Positions 36,892 through 49,100 are shown, numbered from the stretch's first letter. The stretch: 64,000 nucleotides of DNA from Molossus alvarezi (GCA_037176705.1 CM073885.1:88961001-89025000), one strand, 5' to 3'. Notes: a model not told the origin generated them from the sequence alone. Made by a program: numbers and translations.

Positions 36892-37150
36892 GCCCTGGCC
36901 AGTTTGGCTCAGCGGTTAGAGCATCGGCCTGCAGTCCAGAGAGACCCGGGTTCGGTTCCCTCTAAGGGCAAGTACCTCGGTTGCAGTTTGTCCCCGGCCC
37001 TGGTTGGGCCGTGCAGGTGGCAGTCACTCGATGTGTCCCTTTCACGTCAATGTTTCTCTCTCTCTGTCTCTCCCTCTCTCTCCCTACCACTCTATCTAAA
37101 CAAAAAATGGAAAAATGTCCTCGGGTGAGGATAAAAAAATGTTTTAAATA
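36892..37150 (+). mobile_element. VES SINE, second of a tandem pair
   Basis: Begins directly after the second 'aagaaactacccactg'. It carries the same private 'tccctctaagggca', 'agcatc' and 'gcaggtggcag' variants as its neighbour. No third copy of the flanking 16-mer follows it; the 3' side is 'aaatgttttaaataaataaa'. Confidence 0.92.
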
Positions 37151-37384
37151 AATAAATAAAATATCCCACATATATATTTGTTCATGGCAATATGTCACCT
37201 ATAGTTTTAATGTCCATTTTTAATATCAAAATTAAAAAGATAGGCATAATCTCTTCATTAATTTTTTTTAATATGCCCAAATCTTGTGCTGTATTTTGTG
37301 CCCTGTGGATGGAAGTTTTATCAGGGTCCAGGATTAGCTGGATTATATCACAGAAAGAATAGAAAATCCTCAATTTCCATGGTT

Positions 37385-37560
37385 CTTTGTCCATACCTTC
37401 ACATGGTACTTATTGTGCTGAGATTTTCCATCTCTCCCACTGGAATGTGAGCTCCTCTGGAACAGAGTTTACATCTTACTCATCTTTGTCCCTAGAGCAT
37501 AGCACAGAACCTTTATACACATGCTCAATAAATGATTCCCCAATGACTGATTTCCCAAAA
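37385..37560 (+). mobile_element. L2 3' end fragment
   Basis: 'ggaatgtgagctcctctgga', 'agagcatagcacagaacctt' and 'atgctcaataaatga' match the conserved 3' end of mammal-wide L2 (CR1-like LINE). Confidence 0.7.
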
Positions 37561-37645
37561 GTTAGATAAATATACGTTATAAAACATATTTTTTCAAGAA
37601 GCACAACACAAGTTGTACACAGTGTCTTCAAAGAGTAGTTTTAGC

Positions 37646-37855
37646 CAGACCAGTGTGGTTCAGTTGGTTAAGCGTCATCCCATGCACAAGTAGGTCGCTG
37701 GTTTGATTTCTAGTTAGGGCACACGTCCAGATTGCCGGCTTCGACCCCAAGGAGGGGGCATGCTGGAGGCAGCCAAGGTTTCTCTCTCAACCATGTTCCT
37801 ATCTTTCTCTCCCTCCTCTCTCTCTAAAAAAAATCAATAAAAACATATTTTTAAA
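37646..37855 (+). mobile_element. VES SINE, old subfamily
   Basis: 'agccagaccagtgtggttca' head, 'gtttgatttctagttaggg' and an 'aatcaataaaaacatatttt' tail lacking the 'cctcgggtgagg' motif. A short TSD 'tagtttt' is visible on both sides. Confidence 0.83.
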
Positions 37856-38129
37856 AAAACACTAGTTTTGTAAGTTGAAAACTTGGACATTATTATCAAA
37901 TCTAAAATATAATTTTCAATTCTTATCTTATTTAGTCACTGAAAATTTTGACCACTTTCCCCTAAAAATCCCTCTTGGCTTCCAGAGTGCAGTTTTTTTC
38001 ATGTCTTCTTTCTACTTCCCTGGTTACCCCTTTTCACTCTTTATTTAATCATCTTAGGTTATTTTCCAAACTCCATCCACAGTCCTATACCTGACTCCCT
38101 TTAACACTCATTTGGGTTACATGATCTAA

Positions 38130-38340
38130 ATAAGGATTTCTCCGCCTCAGCAGAACTGATATTTTGGACCAGACAATAATTTCTTGTGGAGGGATGTCTT
38201 GTGCATTGCAGGATATTTAGCAGCATCACTGATGTCTACCAACTGGATCCTCCAGTTGTGACAATCAAAAATGTTTCTAGTCATTGCCAAGTGCCTCCTA
38301 GGAGGCAAAATCAATCCTAGTTGAGAATCACTGAGCTAAA
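38130..38340 (-). mobile_element. MER5A-like hAT-Charlie MITE
   Basis: 'gatattttggaccagacaat', 'gcaggatatttagcagcatc', 'ttgtgacaatcaaaaatgtt' and 'ttgagaatcactga' match the reverse of the ancient placental MER5A element as remembered. Confidence 0.8.
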
Positions 38341-38689
38341 TTAACAACTTTACTATCACTATACATATACTGCTAACTCCCAAATCTGTATCTTTAGCCC
38401 GTAGCTCTCTCCTGAACTCTCAATACATTCCAACCAATTGTTGACAAACTCTCTGGACATCAAATTCAATATAAACCTTAACTCATCACTATTTTTATTA
38501 AATGTATTCCTTTTTCCTATCTGCTCCATCTTGATAAATGACACAACTATCTACACAGTCACTCAATCCAGAAATCCAGGAGTCATCCTAGAGACCTTTT
38601 TCTCATTCTTATTCAATGAATCACTAAACCCTATTCATTCAATATTTGTAATACTTCTCAATCAGTCCCTTACTCTTCATTTCTAACTG

Positions 38690-39575
38690 CCACAGACTTA
38701 AATCAGGCCTTATGACATCTCACTTGGATCACTGTAACAGCATCCCAATGGGCTCTGCCTCCCATTTGGCTCTATTAGCTTTCCTCCACAATGTTGACAA
38801 AGTGATCTTCCTAGAATGCAAAACTGACCATGTCACTCCCCTCCCTAAAATCCATTATAGTGTCCCCTAGCCTTTGAATTACACTTCAGTTCCCCCAAAC
38901 AAGCATAAGATAGCATTATGACAGGCGTCTCACCTACTTTTCTGGCCCTAGTCTTACTTTTAGAAAGTCACCCACACAGTAACCCACCAACACAGATTCT
39001 TCAGTTCTGCCATGCCAAATAACTTGCATTCTGCAAACTTTTAACACATGATATTCCCTCTGCTTGAACTGTCCTCTTCACTTTCAATCCCTTTCTTACA
39101 AAAACTCCTGGCTCATCCCTTTTTCAAACTTGGCTTAAAAATCATCTCCTGCCCTCACTGGTGTGGCTCAGTGGATAAAACATCAGCCCATGCCCCAGAG
39201 GGTCACAGGTTAGATTCCCAGTCGAGGGCACATACCTGGGTTGCAGGTTCAATCCCCCGCCCTGGTCAGGGCACATGCAGGAGGCAACCAATCGATGTGT
39301 CTCTCTCGCATCAATGTTTCTCTCTGTCTTTCTCTCTTCCCCTCCCTCCTTCCGCTCTCTCTCTCAAATATAATAGAAAAAATATCCTCAGGTGAGGGTA
39401 ACACACACACACACACAAATCACCTCCTCCCAGAAGCCTTCTCTAAGTTCCCAGGTTTATTTAGAATCACCATCTCTGAGTTTACAAAGAACTATACTTA
39501 TACTTCTATTACAACTTTTCTTATGCTTATGATCATCAGTTAGTTTTTCTTACTATAAACTCCCGAGAGCGAGGG
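38690..39575 (+). mobile_element. L2 fragment, interrupted by a VES
   Basis: 'accatgtcactcccctccct', 'ttccctctgcttgaactgtc', 'aaactcctggctcatccctt', then after the VES (39151-39415) 'cacctcctcccagaagcctt' and 'tataaactcccgagagcgag'. This is the order of the L2 3' region. Ancient and non-coding. Confidence 0.72.
39151..39415 (+). mobile_element. VES SINE
   Basis: 'gccctcactggtgtggctca' head, 'cagtcgagggcacatacctg', tail 'cctcaggtgagggtaac', then a short (AC)n. TSD 'aaatcatctcct' (39139-39150) and 'aaatcacctcct' (39418-39429), one change. Confidence 0.92.
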
Positions 39576-39583
39576 TCAAATCT

Positions 39584-39826
39584 TTTTTTTATAATCCTCA
39601 CCCAAGAATATTTTCCCACTTATCTTCAAATAAAGTGGACTGGGGGTGAGGGGATGGGGAGAGAAACATTGATTTGAGAAACATATCAATTGGCTGCCTC
39701 CCGCACAACCCCAACCAGGGACACGGACTGAACCACAACCAAGGTACGTGCTCCTGAATGGAATCAAACCAGTGACTCTTTGGTCCATGGGCCAACGCTC
39801 TAACCGCTGAGCCAAGCTGGCCAGGG
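39584..39826 (-). mobile_element. VES SINE, reverse
   Basis: 'ataatcctcacccaagaata' tail in reverse and the head ends at 39826. TSD 'gggtcaaatct' (39573-39583) against 'gggatcaaatct' (from 39830), one base different. It sits directly next to the EEF1A1 retrocopy. Confidence 0.91.
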
Positions 39827-39845
39827 CAAGGGATCAAATCTTATT

Positions 39846-40909
39846 TGAGTCTGTTGAGATGTACCATGAAGCTTTTTTTTTTTAATCCTCACCCGAGGAC
39901 ATTTTTCAATATTTTGTTCAGATAGAGTGGGAAGGAGACAGAGAGAGAGAGAGAAACATCGATGTGAAAGAGACACACTGAGAGGGGTTGCCACCCACAC
40001 GACCCAACCAGGGCCGGGAACAAACCGTAACAGAGGTACATGCCCTTAGCGGGAACCGAACCTGGGTCTCTCCAGACCACAGGCCAACGCTCCAACCGCT
40101 GAGCCAAACTGGCCAGAGCGTACCATGAAGCTTTGAGTGAAGAAGCTCTTCCTGCGACAATGTGAGCTTCAATGTCAAAAACATGTCTATCAAAGATGTT
40201 CATCTGGGCAACGTGCCTGGTGACAGCAAAAATGACCCACCAGTGGAAGCAGCTGGCTTCACAGCTCTCATGATCATCCTGAACCACCCAGGCCAAATCA
40301 GTGCTGGATATGCCCCTCTGCTGGATTGTCACCCCACTCATACCGCTTGCAAATTTGCTGAGCTGAAGCAGAAGATTAAGTGTCATTCTAGGAAAAGCTG
40401 GAAGATGGCCCAAAGTGTTTAAAATCTTGTGATGCTGCCATTGTTGACATGGTTCCTGGCAAGCCCATGTGTGTTGAGAGCGTCTTTGACTATCCTCCTC
40501 TGTTTTGCTATTCGTGATATGAGACAGACAGTTGCTGTGGGTGTCATCAAAGCAGTGGACAAGAAGGCAGCCGGAGCTGGCAAAGTCACCAAGTCTGCGC
40601 GTAAAGCTCAGAGGCTAGATGAATATTATCTCCAGTGCCTGCCACCTCAGTTTTAATCAGTGGTAAAAGAATGGTCTCAGAACTGTCTGTCTCAATTGGC
40701 CATTTAAGTTTAATAGTAAAAGACATTAATGATTATAACACAACATAAAACCTTCAGGCAGAAAGGATGTTTTATGAAACATTTGGATTTTTTCTGTCAG
40801 TTTCTAAGTTATTATTTTTAAAATCAATACTTGTTAATGGAAACAACTTGACCAAAATTCTGTCAGAGAATTTTGAGACCCAGTACAAAGTTTAATAAGA
40901 AAAAAAAAA
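39846..40909 (+). pseudogene. EEF1A1: EEF1A1 processed pseudogene, 5'-truncated and split by a VES
   Basis: 3' part of the translation elongation factor 1-alpha mRNA: SVEMYHEALSEA, then after the VES (39876-40119) [40 protein letters not shown] and [16 protein letters not shown] frameshift near 40395 moves the reading to [20 protein letters not shown] and [15 protein letters not shown]. The 3' UTR ('tcaattggccatttaagttt', 'gaaacaacttgaccaaaatt') leads to an A tail at 40901-40911. TSD 'cttatttga' at about 39839-39847 and 40911-40919. Only the last third of the coding region is present. Recognition is from memory of EEF1A1. Confidence 0.94.
39876..40119 (-). mobile_element. VES SINE inside the EEF1A1 pseudogene
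   Basis: Complete reverse copy with TSD 'gtaccatgaagcttt' at 39861-39875 and 40120-40134. The duplicated bases are EEF1A1 coding sequence (Tyr-His-Glu-Ala-Leu), proving that the SINE came after the retrocopy. Confidence 0.95.
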
Positions 40910-41078
40910 ACTTATTTGATATCATAGCCAAGAATCAAGTATTTCTCATGTCTACTAACTACATAAAAGATACTCAATACATATTTGCTAAATAAATGAA
41001 AATAATATCTCCTTCAACATTTCACTTTTGATACAACTGATATTTTTCTTGTTGTTTTTGGTGTGTTTTTTATTTTTG

Positions 41079-41342
41079 GTTAATCCTCACCTGAGGATAT
41101 TTTTTCCACTGATTTTTTTTTTTTTTTTGAGAGAGAGTGGAAGGAAGGGAGGGAGTAGGGGGAGAGACAGAGAGAGAAACACCAGTGTGAGAGAAACACA
41201 TCGATTGGTTGCCTCCCACATGTACCCCAACTGAGGCCAGAGATTGAACCTTCAACCCAAGTACATGTCCATGACCAGGAATCAAACCCACCTTTCAGCG
41301 CATGGACTGATGCTCTATCCATTGACCCATACCGGCCAGGGC
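41079..41342 (-). mobile_element. VES SINE, reverse
   Basis: 'gttaatcctcacctgaggat' tail in reverse, a T17 run inside the body (41113-41129) and the head ending 'accggccagggc'. No TSD was found. Older type with 'aaccttcaacccaag'. Confidence 0.88.
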
Positions 41343-42922
41343 ATGACTGCTAGTTTTAAAATGAGGCTTAAAAAGCATCATTTAACAGCAACCATTTTTA
41401 TGTTAGACCTGTGCTAGCTAGTTAAATTGCAAGCAAGAAAATTTTTAAAAGATGCTTTACTTGAATGCGTGTGTGTATCCTTTTTCAGCCACAGAATCTG
41501 TGATAAACATTTATTTTCTAAGAGCCCCAAATGTTCTTCCAATGACTATGATGCCTATTAATATATCCAAACAGAGCCATCTGAACTCATGTCCTCCTGA
41601 TAACTAACACATATCTCAATTTTTAGTTACTATTCTTGCCCAAATCTGACAAGAACATTCTTGCTTATTGTGAGGCTTCTGGGTCAAGTGTTCAATACAC
41701 AGTATCAAACTGAGCAATTACGTGTTTGAAATAAGAAAGTGGTTACAGATGGATCTGTCTTTATCTCATGTAACTATCAGTTAAAACTTAGAACTTATAT
41801 CGAGTCCCAATCCCCACAATGCTAGTATACTTAAAACTGACTGGCATTACGTGTCCCATAAACTGCAATCACAAAGAAGCCAAATTTTTAGATCTAGACT
41901 TGATACTCAGCTTCCTGCTTCCATTCTAATGTATCAGAAGCCTCACTCACCTCTCATTTCAGCCACCACTGTGACAAACAGCTCCATGTGGACTCTGATC
42001 AATGTCACAGAGGAGCTACCTGACCATACCTCACTTCAGGCCTATACATTGTGTACTTCACACCTCCCACCCCAAAACTTCCCTGTTGACGCCAAAGTAC
42101 AACCACCACCAGACACCATAGGACTCTTCCAGGAATCACTCATACAGAACTCAGAGTTAATACCTCCAGAGGTGAGCCTTTGGTCAATAGAAGATGAACA
42201 CCACTAGGTAAATTCTTCCCCTTTTCTCCCAGATAGACTGTCCTGAGACAGGAGTTTATATAGTCCCATACAATCAAGCAATCTGTCACATTTAGCACAA
42301 TCAGCTTGACAACACATCTTCATTTTCGCTCTCCCTCCTTTTCTCCTTCCTCAGTCTGGTTTTATTCTCCCTAACCCATTAATTAGTAGTTCAAAGAGCT
42401 CTGCTTTCTCAGGAACCCAGTTTAAAACATTCCACCACTTCAAAAAATGTATATGGTTTGCATACTGCAAAGGAAATCCCAAAGCCCATTAAAATGCAAG
42501 TTGCTATTTCTGCTTTCTTTTCCTTAATTGAAAGTCCTCAGAGATAGTAGAATAAAACCAAAACCTTAACTGTCACTGCTTCCTCACTCACCATTTCTCC
42601 TAACAAATACCAATTTCCAGAATAAAGAATCTCAATTAAGATCTCCTATTAGTGTCCATGTACTATGTTAACTTGGCAATGAGAATGGTCTGAGGGAAGA
42701 ATAATGGGTATGCTGAGCTACTACTTCTGTTTTTCCAGGTTGTTCATAGTCCCCAGGCTGTCTTTTCCACAATGACTCAAATTCAGGCCCAGCAAGACTC
42801 TACCTGTTGTAAGTAAGCAGAGAAATACTCAACATTTCAAAGCTACAATATGGGGCAAGGGTGGCACTGTCCCATCGTACTGAAATGTAAGCAATCATTT
42901 CACTTTATATAACATAATTCTC
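41343..42922. other. Intronic sequence with an unexplained 118-codon frame
   Basis: Less AT-rich around 41820-42330. The frame 41851-42207 is open for 118 codons, starts MSHKLQSQRSQIFRSRL and ends VSLWSIEDEHH. No domain, signal peptide or splice context was recognised. It could be part of an unrecognised old LTR. No other feature was seen. Confidence 0.3.
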
Positions 42923-42935
42923 AAAAGTCAAATCA

Positions 42936-43160
42936 GCCCTGGCCAGTTTGGTTCAGCGGTTAGAGAGTCGGCCTGCGGTCCGGAGAGACCCGGGTTCGGT
43001 TCCCGCTAAGGGCACGTACTTCGGTTGCAGTTTGTCCCCGGCCCTGGTTGGTCGTGTGGGTGGCAGCCACTCGATGTGTCCCTTCACGTCGATGTTTCTC
43101 TCTCTCTCTCCTTCCTCTCTCTCTCTCCCACTCTATCTGTACAAAAAAAAAAAAAAAAAA
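42936..43160 (+). mobile_element. VES SINE, short-tail variant
   Basis: Head through CT tract is complete, but the copy goes from 'ctatctgtacaaaa' straight to the A tail, lacking the 'gtcctcgggtgaggat' tail. TSD 'aaaagtcaaatca' at 42923-42935 and about 43157-43169. Confidence 0.93.
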
Positions 43161-43169
43161 GTCAAATCA

Positions 43170-43548
43170 CTAACTATACAGATTCTTTCTTTTTTTCCTA
43201 AAAATGGAAAAAGACATATAAGACAGCCACTCAGATATATCACAATGATTAACTGCTAAGATAACATCTTAAAACTATCTTTATTAGTCATAAAAATATA
43301 TATATTATGTTTGCAAATTAAGTCACTCATATATACCCACAGAAGAAAATAAAGGATGTACCTAATGTATAAGAAACTTAGCAGGAAGCTTCTTCATTTA
43401 CTACACATCCATTACATACCAAGCATTAGAGAAACAGACCATGTTATATTGTCTAATAGAGGAGATAGAAAAAACTTCAACAGATAACAAAAATATTATC
43501 CTTATAATTACTGAGTAGTCAGAGAGGTATTGTGGAAGCAGCAGCACT
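43170..43548. other. Intronic sequence
   Basis: No recognised feature. Confidence 0.4.
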
Positions 43549-43563
43549 AAAACTGAGACCTGA

Positions 43564-43813
43564 GCCCTTGCTGGTTTGGCTCAGCCATTAGAGCGTCAGC
43601 CTGTGGACTAAAGGGTCACGGACTGGATTCCTGGTCAGTGGCATGTGCCTGGGTTGCAGGCTCGATCCCCAGCCCCAGTCAGGGTCGTGCAGGAAGCAAT
43701 CAATGGATATGCCTCTCTCACATCAATGCCCCCCACCCCCCGCCTTCCTCCCTTCCACTCTATCTAAAAAAAACTCAGTGGGAAAATATCCTCAGGTGAG
43801 GATTAACAACAAC
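43564..43813 (+). mobile_element. VES SINE
   Basis: 'gcccttgctggtttggctca' head, a C-rich run in the body (43729-43742) and tail 'cctcaggtgaggatt'. TSD 'aaaactgagacctga' at 43549-43563 and 43815-43829. Confidence 0.92.
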
Positions 43814-43829
43814 AAAAACTGAGACCTGA

Positions 43830-44384
43830 TGAGTAGAAAATAATTGTGGGGGAGGGGTGGAAGACAGCAGAAGTGGAAGGCATAGAGAGAATAAAACATG
43901 TAAGGGTCCTGAGACAGCACAGAGCTTGGCGTTTTTGAGAAACAGAGGCCACTATAACTGGTGTTCACTGAGTAACAAGGCAAACTTGTTGGAATTTAGG
44001 CTATAGAAGTAGATAGAAGGAGAAGACCAGATGAATCATACAGAGCTTTACAGCACTGGTAATGTTACAACTGGTAATACTGGTAGTAATAATTTATACC
44101 ACTTGTCATGATATGAAAATATAATTTTAGGATATAATTCTTAACAATTTGTAGGCTAGTGAAGTTTCCAAACTGAAAATTAGAGAAGGCTTATAGCTAA
44201 GGCTTATAGCTAAGCTTATTAAGCCTCCCAATGAAATACTAGTTTATTTTCTCCCACTTCTGTCAAGATTGCTCTTTTAAAGAAAAGATTGATTCATTGG
44301 GTCAATACCATAGATAATATTGAAGAAAGCCAGTACTGTTATGTCCCATACTGGTGGCCAGAGCAAATTTATCCAATCTTTTTT
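43830..44384. other. Intronic sequence
   Basis: Contains a small tandem 'aaggcttatagct' duplication near 44188-44212. No exon was recognised. Confidence 0.4.
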
Positions 44385-44930
44385 AAAAATTTTTTTCACT
44401 GTGGTAAAATATTCTAATATAAAATTTGCCATCTTAATAATTTTTAAATGTATAGTTCGGTGGTATCAAACACATTCATAATGGTATCCAACCATCACCA
44501 CCATCCACCTGTATAACTCTTTTCATCTTATAAAACTGAAACTCCACACCTATTAAAAAATAACTCCCCATTTCTCCCTCCTCCCAGTTCCTGTCAAGCA
44601 CCTTTCTATTTTCTGTCTCTGTGAGATTGACTACTCTAAGTAGCTCATATAAGAGGAATCATACAATATTTCTCTCTTTTTTTTTAGGAATCATACAATA
44701 TTTCTTTTTGTGACGAGCTTATTTTACTTAGCATAATGTCCTCTTGGTTTATTTATCCATGTTGCAGGATCTGTCAAAATTTCCTTTACAAGGCTGAACA
44801 ATATTACATTGTATATAAATACCACATTTACTTATCTAGTCATCCATTCATGGACGCTTAAGCAGCTTCCACATTATAGCTACACTGAATAATGCTGCTA
44901 TGAACATGGGTGTGCAAAATCTACCCAATC
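44385..44930 (-). mobile_element. Old L1 3' end, reverse orientation
   Basis: Plus-strand 'gtcatccattcatggacgct' and 'aataatgctgctatgaacat' are the reverse of the conserved L1 ORF2 C-terminal region. 'ctgtggtaaaatattctaat' is its 3' UTR in reverse. A 20-base segment 'ggaatcatacaatatttct' occurs twice (about 44656 and 44687) around a T-rich spacer. Confidence 0.75.
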
Positions 44931-45366
44931 TTGCTAAACAAGATGTCATTTCAATCCACTACCCTGTATGGATGCATACCAAGTACACAAACTCTAGAGC
45001 AGAAGTCCAGAAGAAAGTGAAAAAAAAAAGCCTTATTTCATTGGGTATTTTCTGGAGGTTCAGGTGGTTAGCGTGTCTAATTTTCCTTTCTCTAGTTAGC
45101 CCCACCAATTTTAGATCATCAAAACTTTCCATGCCTCTTAATATATATAGTGTCATTACTGATGGCCTCTTCCCTTTTCCCATAGGATTTCCAATTCATA
45201 GATAAATATTCCTCACATCTTCCATTTTCAAAATTCATTTGACCTGCTGCTTTCACCAAACTACTTTCCTTTTTAAATGCTTTACTTTCTGTTAACCTTT
45301 TTAAAAAGCAGCATATGTTTTGATAATGTACCCCCAAAATGTTTCTAATATCTAGTGAATTTATTA
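44931..45366. other. Intronic sequence
   Basis: No exon or repeat was recognised. Confidence 0.4.
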
Positions 45367-45382
45367 AAGTAACTATGAATCA

Positions 45383-45882
45383 TCATAGCAGCACTATTTA
45401 CAATTGCCAAGATCTGGAAACAGCCCAAGTATCCATCAATAGACGAGTGGATAAAAAAGGTGTGGTACACATACACAATGGAATACTATGCAGCTGTAAA
45501 AAAAGAAAGATCTCTTATCCTTTCAGACAATGTGGAGGGATCGCAAGAGTATTATGCTAAGTGAAATAAGCCAATCAGAGAAAGACAAATACCACATGAT
45601 CTCACTTATTTGTGGAATACAATGAACAAGGTAGACTGATGAACGAAACAGACTGAGAGACATAGAAAGGAGTATGGTTCAGAACGACAAACCTCAGAGT
45701 AGAGGGGTGGGGGGGATAGATGAGATGAACCAAAGAACTTATATGCATGTATGCATAACCAATGGACATAGACAACAATGCAAAGGGGGTGGGGGGCAGG
45801 ATGGGGAAGAGGGGGTCTAGCGGGGGGAAAAAAGAGAAACATCTGTAACAAAAATAAATTAATAAAAATTGAAAAAAAAATT
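45383..45882 (+). mobile_element. Young 5'-truncated L1 tail
   Basis: About 0.5 kb: the ORF2 end from 'catagcagcactatttacaa', the 3' UTR with 'gggggtggggggcaggatgg' and 'aaacatctgtaacaaaaata'. TSD 'aagtaactatgaatca' at 45367-45382 and 45883-45898. Antisense to NUBPL. Confidence 0.93.
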
Positions 45883-45919
45883 AAGTAACTATGAATCAAT
45901 AATAATGAGGTCTATCTTA

Positions 45920-46164
45920 TTATTTTATCCTCACCCAAGGACTTTTTTTTTTCCTTTATCTTCAGATAGAACAGGAGGGAGAGAGGGAGAAAGAGAGAAA
46001 GAAACATCGATGTGAGAGAGACATATCGACTGGTTGCCACCCATACGACCCCAACCAGGGCCGGAGCAAACTGCAACTGAGGTACATGCCCTTAGCGGGA
46101 ACCGAACCCGGGTCTCTCTGGTCCGCAGGCCAATGCTCTAACCACTGAGTCAAATCGGCCAGGG
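45920..46164 (-). mobile_element. VES SINE, reverse
   Basis: Tail in reverse 'tatcctcacccaaggacttt', head ending 'cggccagggc'. TSD 'aatgaggtctat' (45903-) and 'aatgaggtccat' (46166-), one change. Confidence 0.9.
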
Positions 46165-46179
46165 CAATGAGGTCCATTT

Positions 46180-49100
46180 TAAAACATAAAAATTTTGCAG
46201 GGCACATAAAGAAGCACAGAGTGTTACAAATAAAATTACAAGCTAAACCTCCCACTAAATAACAATAGTAAGTTCTTTTTCCTTTTCTCATCTGAGAGAA
46301 GATACTGAAAACGTTCTGATAATTTTGAAAAACATTGAAAATCATCAAAAGGTTAGGAAATAAGAAAGGGGAGAGAAAAAAAAGGTGTTTGCTTGTTTTT
46401 ATAACCAGAGGCTAGACTGGAAAAGAGAACTGTGAAATACAAATAGCCTTATCAGATTACCCCATTACAAATGTACTATACTACACATCTTATGGATAGC
46501 TCTCTGACATAAGTCAAAATGTGAAAGTATAGAACACCAATCTTGTCTTTCGACAGATGCTAATCCTAAACAGATAGTAGCTACTAAAATACATTTAGTT
46601 GTTCTATAATTATTAAGGCATCCTTCAATGATTCACTTGCTACAGCCCCTGGCTAAGCCAGTTTGCAGTACAGCAAGTAAAAGTGCAAAAAACAGCTGGC
46701 TAGTCTTCAGTTCAGGACTGTCAAAGGAAAGGGAAAAGGGTTTACCACACTAACAGATATTTAATTCAGGTCTATTCAACAATCTGTGCAGGAAACAATG
46801 AGCCAAGTAGAAAGATAGGCAGACTTTTGTTTTGATAAACAAGGGTGATAGAATTCTTCACAGAACATAGACCTCATCTCTGAAATATTTCAAAGGTAAA
46901 AGCACCTAAAGCCAGAGCAAACCAAAACAACTTTCTAAGATTCCCTCAACCTATGATTATGTTAGGAATATCACCCTGTCTTAATATTCTAGGTATAAAA
47001 GAGGTTATAAAAATAATTCAGGAAAGTAGCAAATAAAAAGTCATGTCTTGTAACAGTGATTATGGAATACATCCCAAAACCTTTCCCAAAAGATAATCAG
47101 AGAAACTGTAGCATCAGATAAAACCCAAGGGTCCACAAGACAATGACAAGAAGAAGCAAATTATAAATGAGAAGCATTGGGAGCTCCACTGCATCAGAAT
47201 TTAATCATCCATCTCAACAACTTCAGTAACATTCCTAATTCTAATCCCAGGAAGAAAACAGCAAGATGACTTCAGAAATAAGTAGAGTTCCCTCTCATTC
47301 TTTATGCATTTAAATTACCTTTGAGAAATCTTAGCTGCTTCCTTGTAGTTCTTACTGGAAATGAGTACTACTATAAAAGGTCATTTGCCCAAACTAATTT
47401 TCCACAATCTCTCTGTCTCATAAGCCCACACACAATTCTTAAACTTGAAAAACACTTAATACCTTAAGACAGATAAAGCAGAACACTGTCATGAGGGCAA
47501 AATTTCTATCTCCCAAAAACAGAAAAGACAAGTGGATCCTACTCAAAAAAGTCTCATATTTAATCATTAATAAGCACTATGTCATCCTTGATAAAATTAT
47601 TTGACATTTCAATTTTAGTAACCTCTCTCTGCAGGCTTTAAAATGTTCCCACTCTATTAGCTAAGGACATTAAAATACATTCTTTAGTAAAACTAAGTAG
47701 TAATGAATTCATAAGTATTCTGAAAATGATTTATCATCACAAAACTGTGAAGGAAAGCAGATATTTCTACTAATAAGAGTCATTTGAGAAAGCTTAGTAA
47801 AAATCCTTAACATGATCACAAAAAAAGAATATTTACATTAGTGAAGTGCAGCAACACATCTACGTGTGCAATTACCACTTATTCACTTGCAATTTCAAAT
47901 GAAAACCTTTCCACTCAATAATTTCTAGGGCTATAATTTGTCTATATTGTAATACGAAATTTGAATATCATATTGTTTGGAGAGTTAAAAAAGACAAATA
48001 ACTGGTATTTGTTCTTTAAAAAAAAAAAGTATATTCATGCTTAGATGATAGTTTCCCCAACTGTCCATGAATTTTATTCTAACCTCCATTAGTTTCCCAG
48101 AGCAACTGGTCATTTGCAGTCATTACAATGTCAACATGTTGCGGTTTCTGTATAATACTCTTTCTATAAACTGGCTAGACTTTCCATTACCAAAATTTTG
48201 TATAAAAACATATAAAAATCACTACTGTCATTTTAAACTGAGGGAAACAATCTCAGCCTAAGAAACCCAAAACTATTATAAAGTTAAATTTTTCTCCAAT
48301 TACTGAATTCACTTCTTTAGAATCAAATATTAAATTTCTCTTGGTAATCAAGACTAAAAAGTCACATAACTTCAAAAAGTGTGGTTTTTCTACAGTCTCT
48401 CCCCAATCCCACCCCCCACACCAAAAAAAGATATGAGAACGTGAATAAGTGTTTCTCTGCAAACACTAACATGGAATTTTAAAATAAACAAATTGACTAA
48501 AACTACATTACCATGCATGTTTAAATAATGAGAAAGGGACAATCCTGAAGTCCTACTATCCCTAAGACTGTCTAGCTAAGTCCACTAATGAGAGGAACAT
48601 ATACAAAGCTGAGATTCCACTCACTGGTCTATCTCCCCAAAATCTAAACTGCTGAAAACAAATCTTTCACAGGTTTCTTTATTGTTAATTAGATATTTTC
48701 ACACTGCATTGTGTGTTCTGTAATAGAGAGTACAAAAGAATAAATTGACATGATAAAATATAGAAATGTCAAAATGATGCCAATTAGTATAATGGTGCCA
48801 GGTTTATCTAAGATTCAAAAGATAATTTATAAGTGGGCTTTTAAGAATCCACAGTCTTTTAAGTGAATGCCTTAATATAATTCAGTTTATTTCTTGGGGG
48901 ACTTAATATCAGCTTATCAACAAAGTATTCTTTTCAAGTTCTCCAGGATTTCCAATAGCTCATCTTTACCAGAAAGCTTATGTAATAATGGCAGACAATT
49001 TGCAAACATCAAATTTAAGATTATAACTTCAGTAAAACAAAAAGGAAGAAATTAAAGTTCACTCCGAGTATTTACGTTGGCACAGACTGAACAGACTACT

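Noticed and set aside
36844..37128. Recurrent 60-100 codon frames with '[32 protein letters not shown]' at many places on both strands
   Set aside because: All are translations of the VES SINE in one frame; they move with the repeat and have no gene context.
39846..40909. EEF1A1-like sequence as a functional paralogue
   Set aside because: 5'-truncated, frameshifted, poly(A)-tailed, TSD-flanked and split by a SINE.
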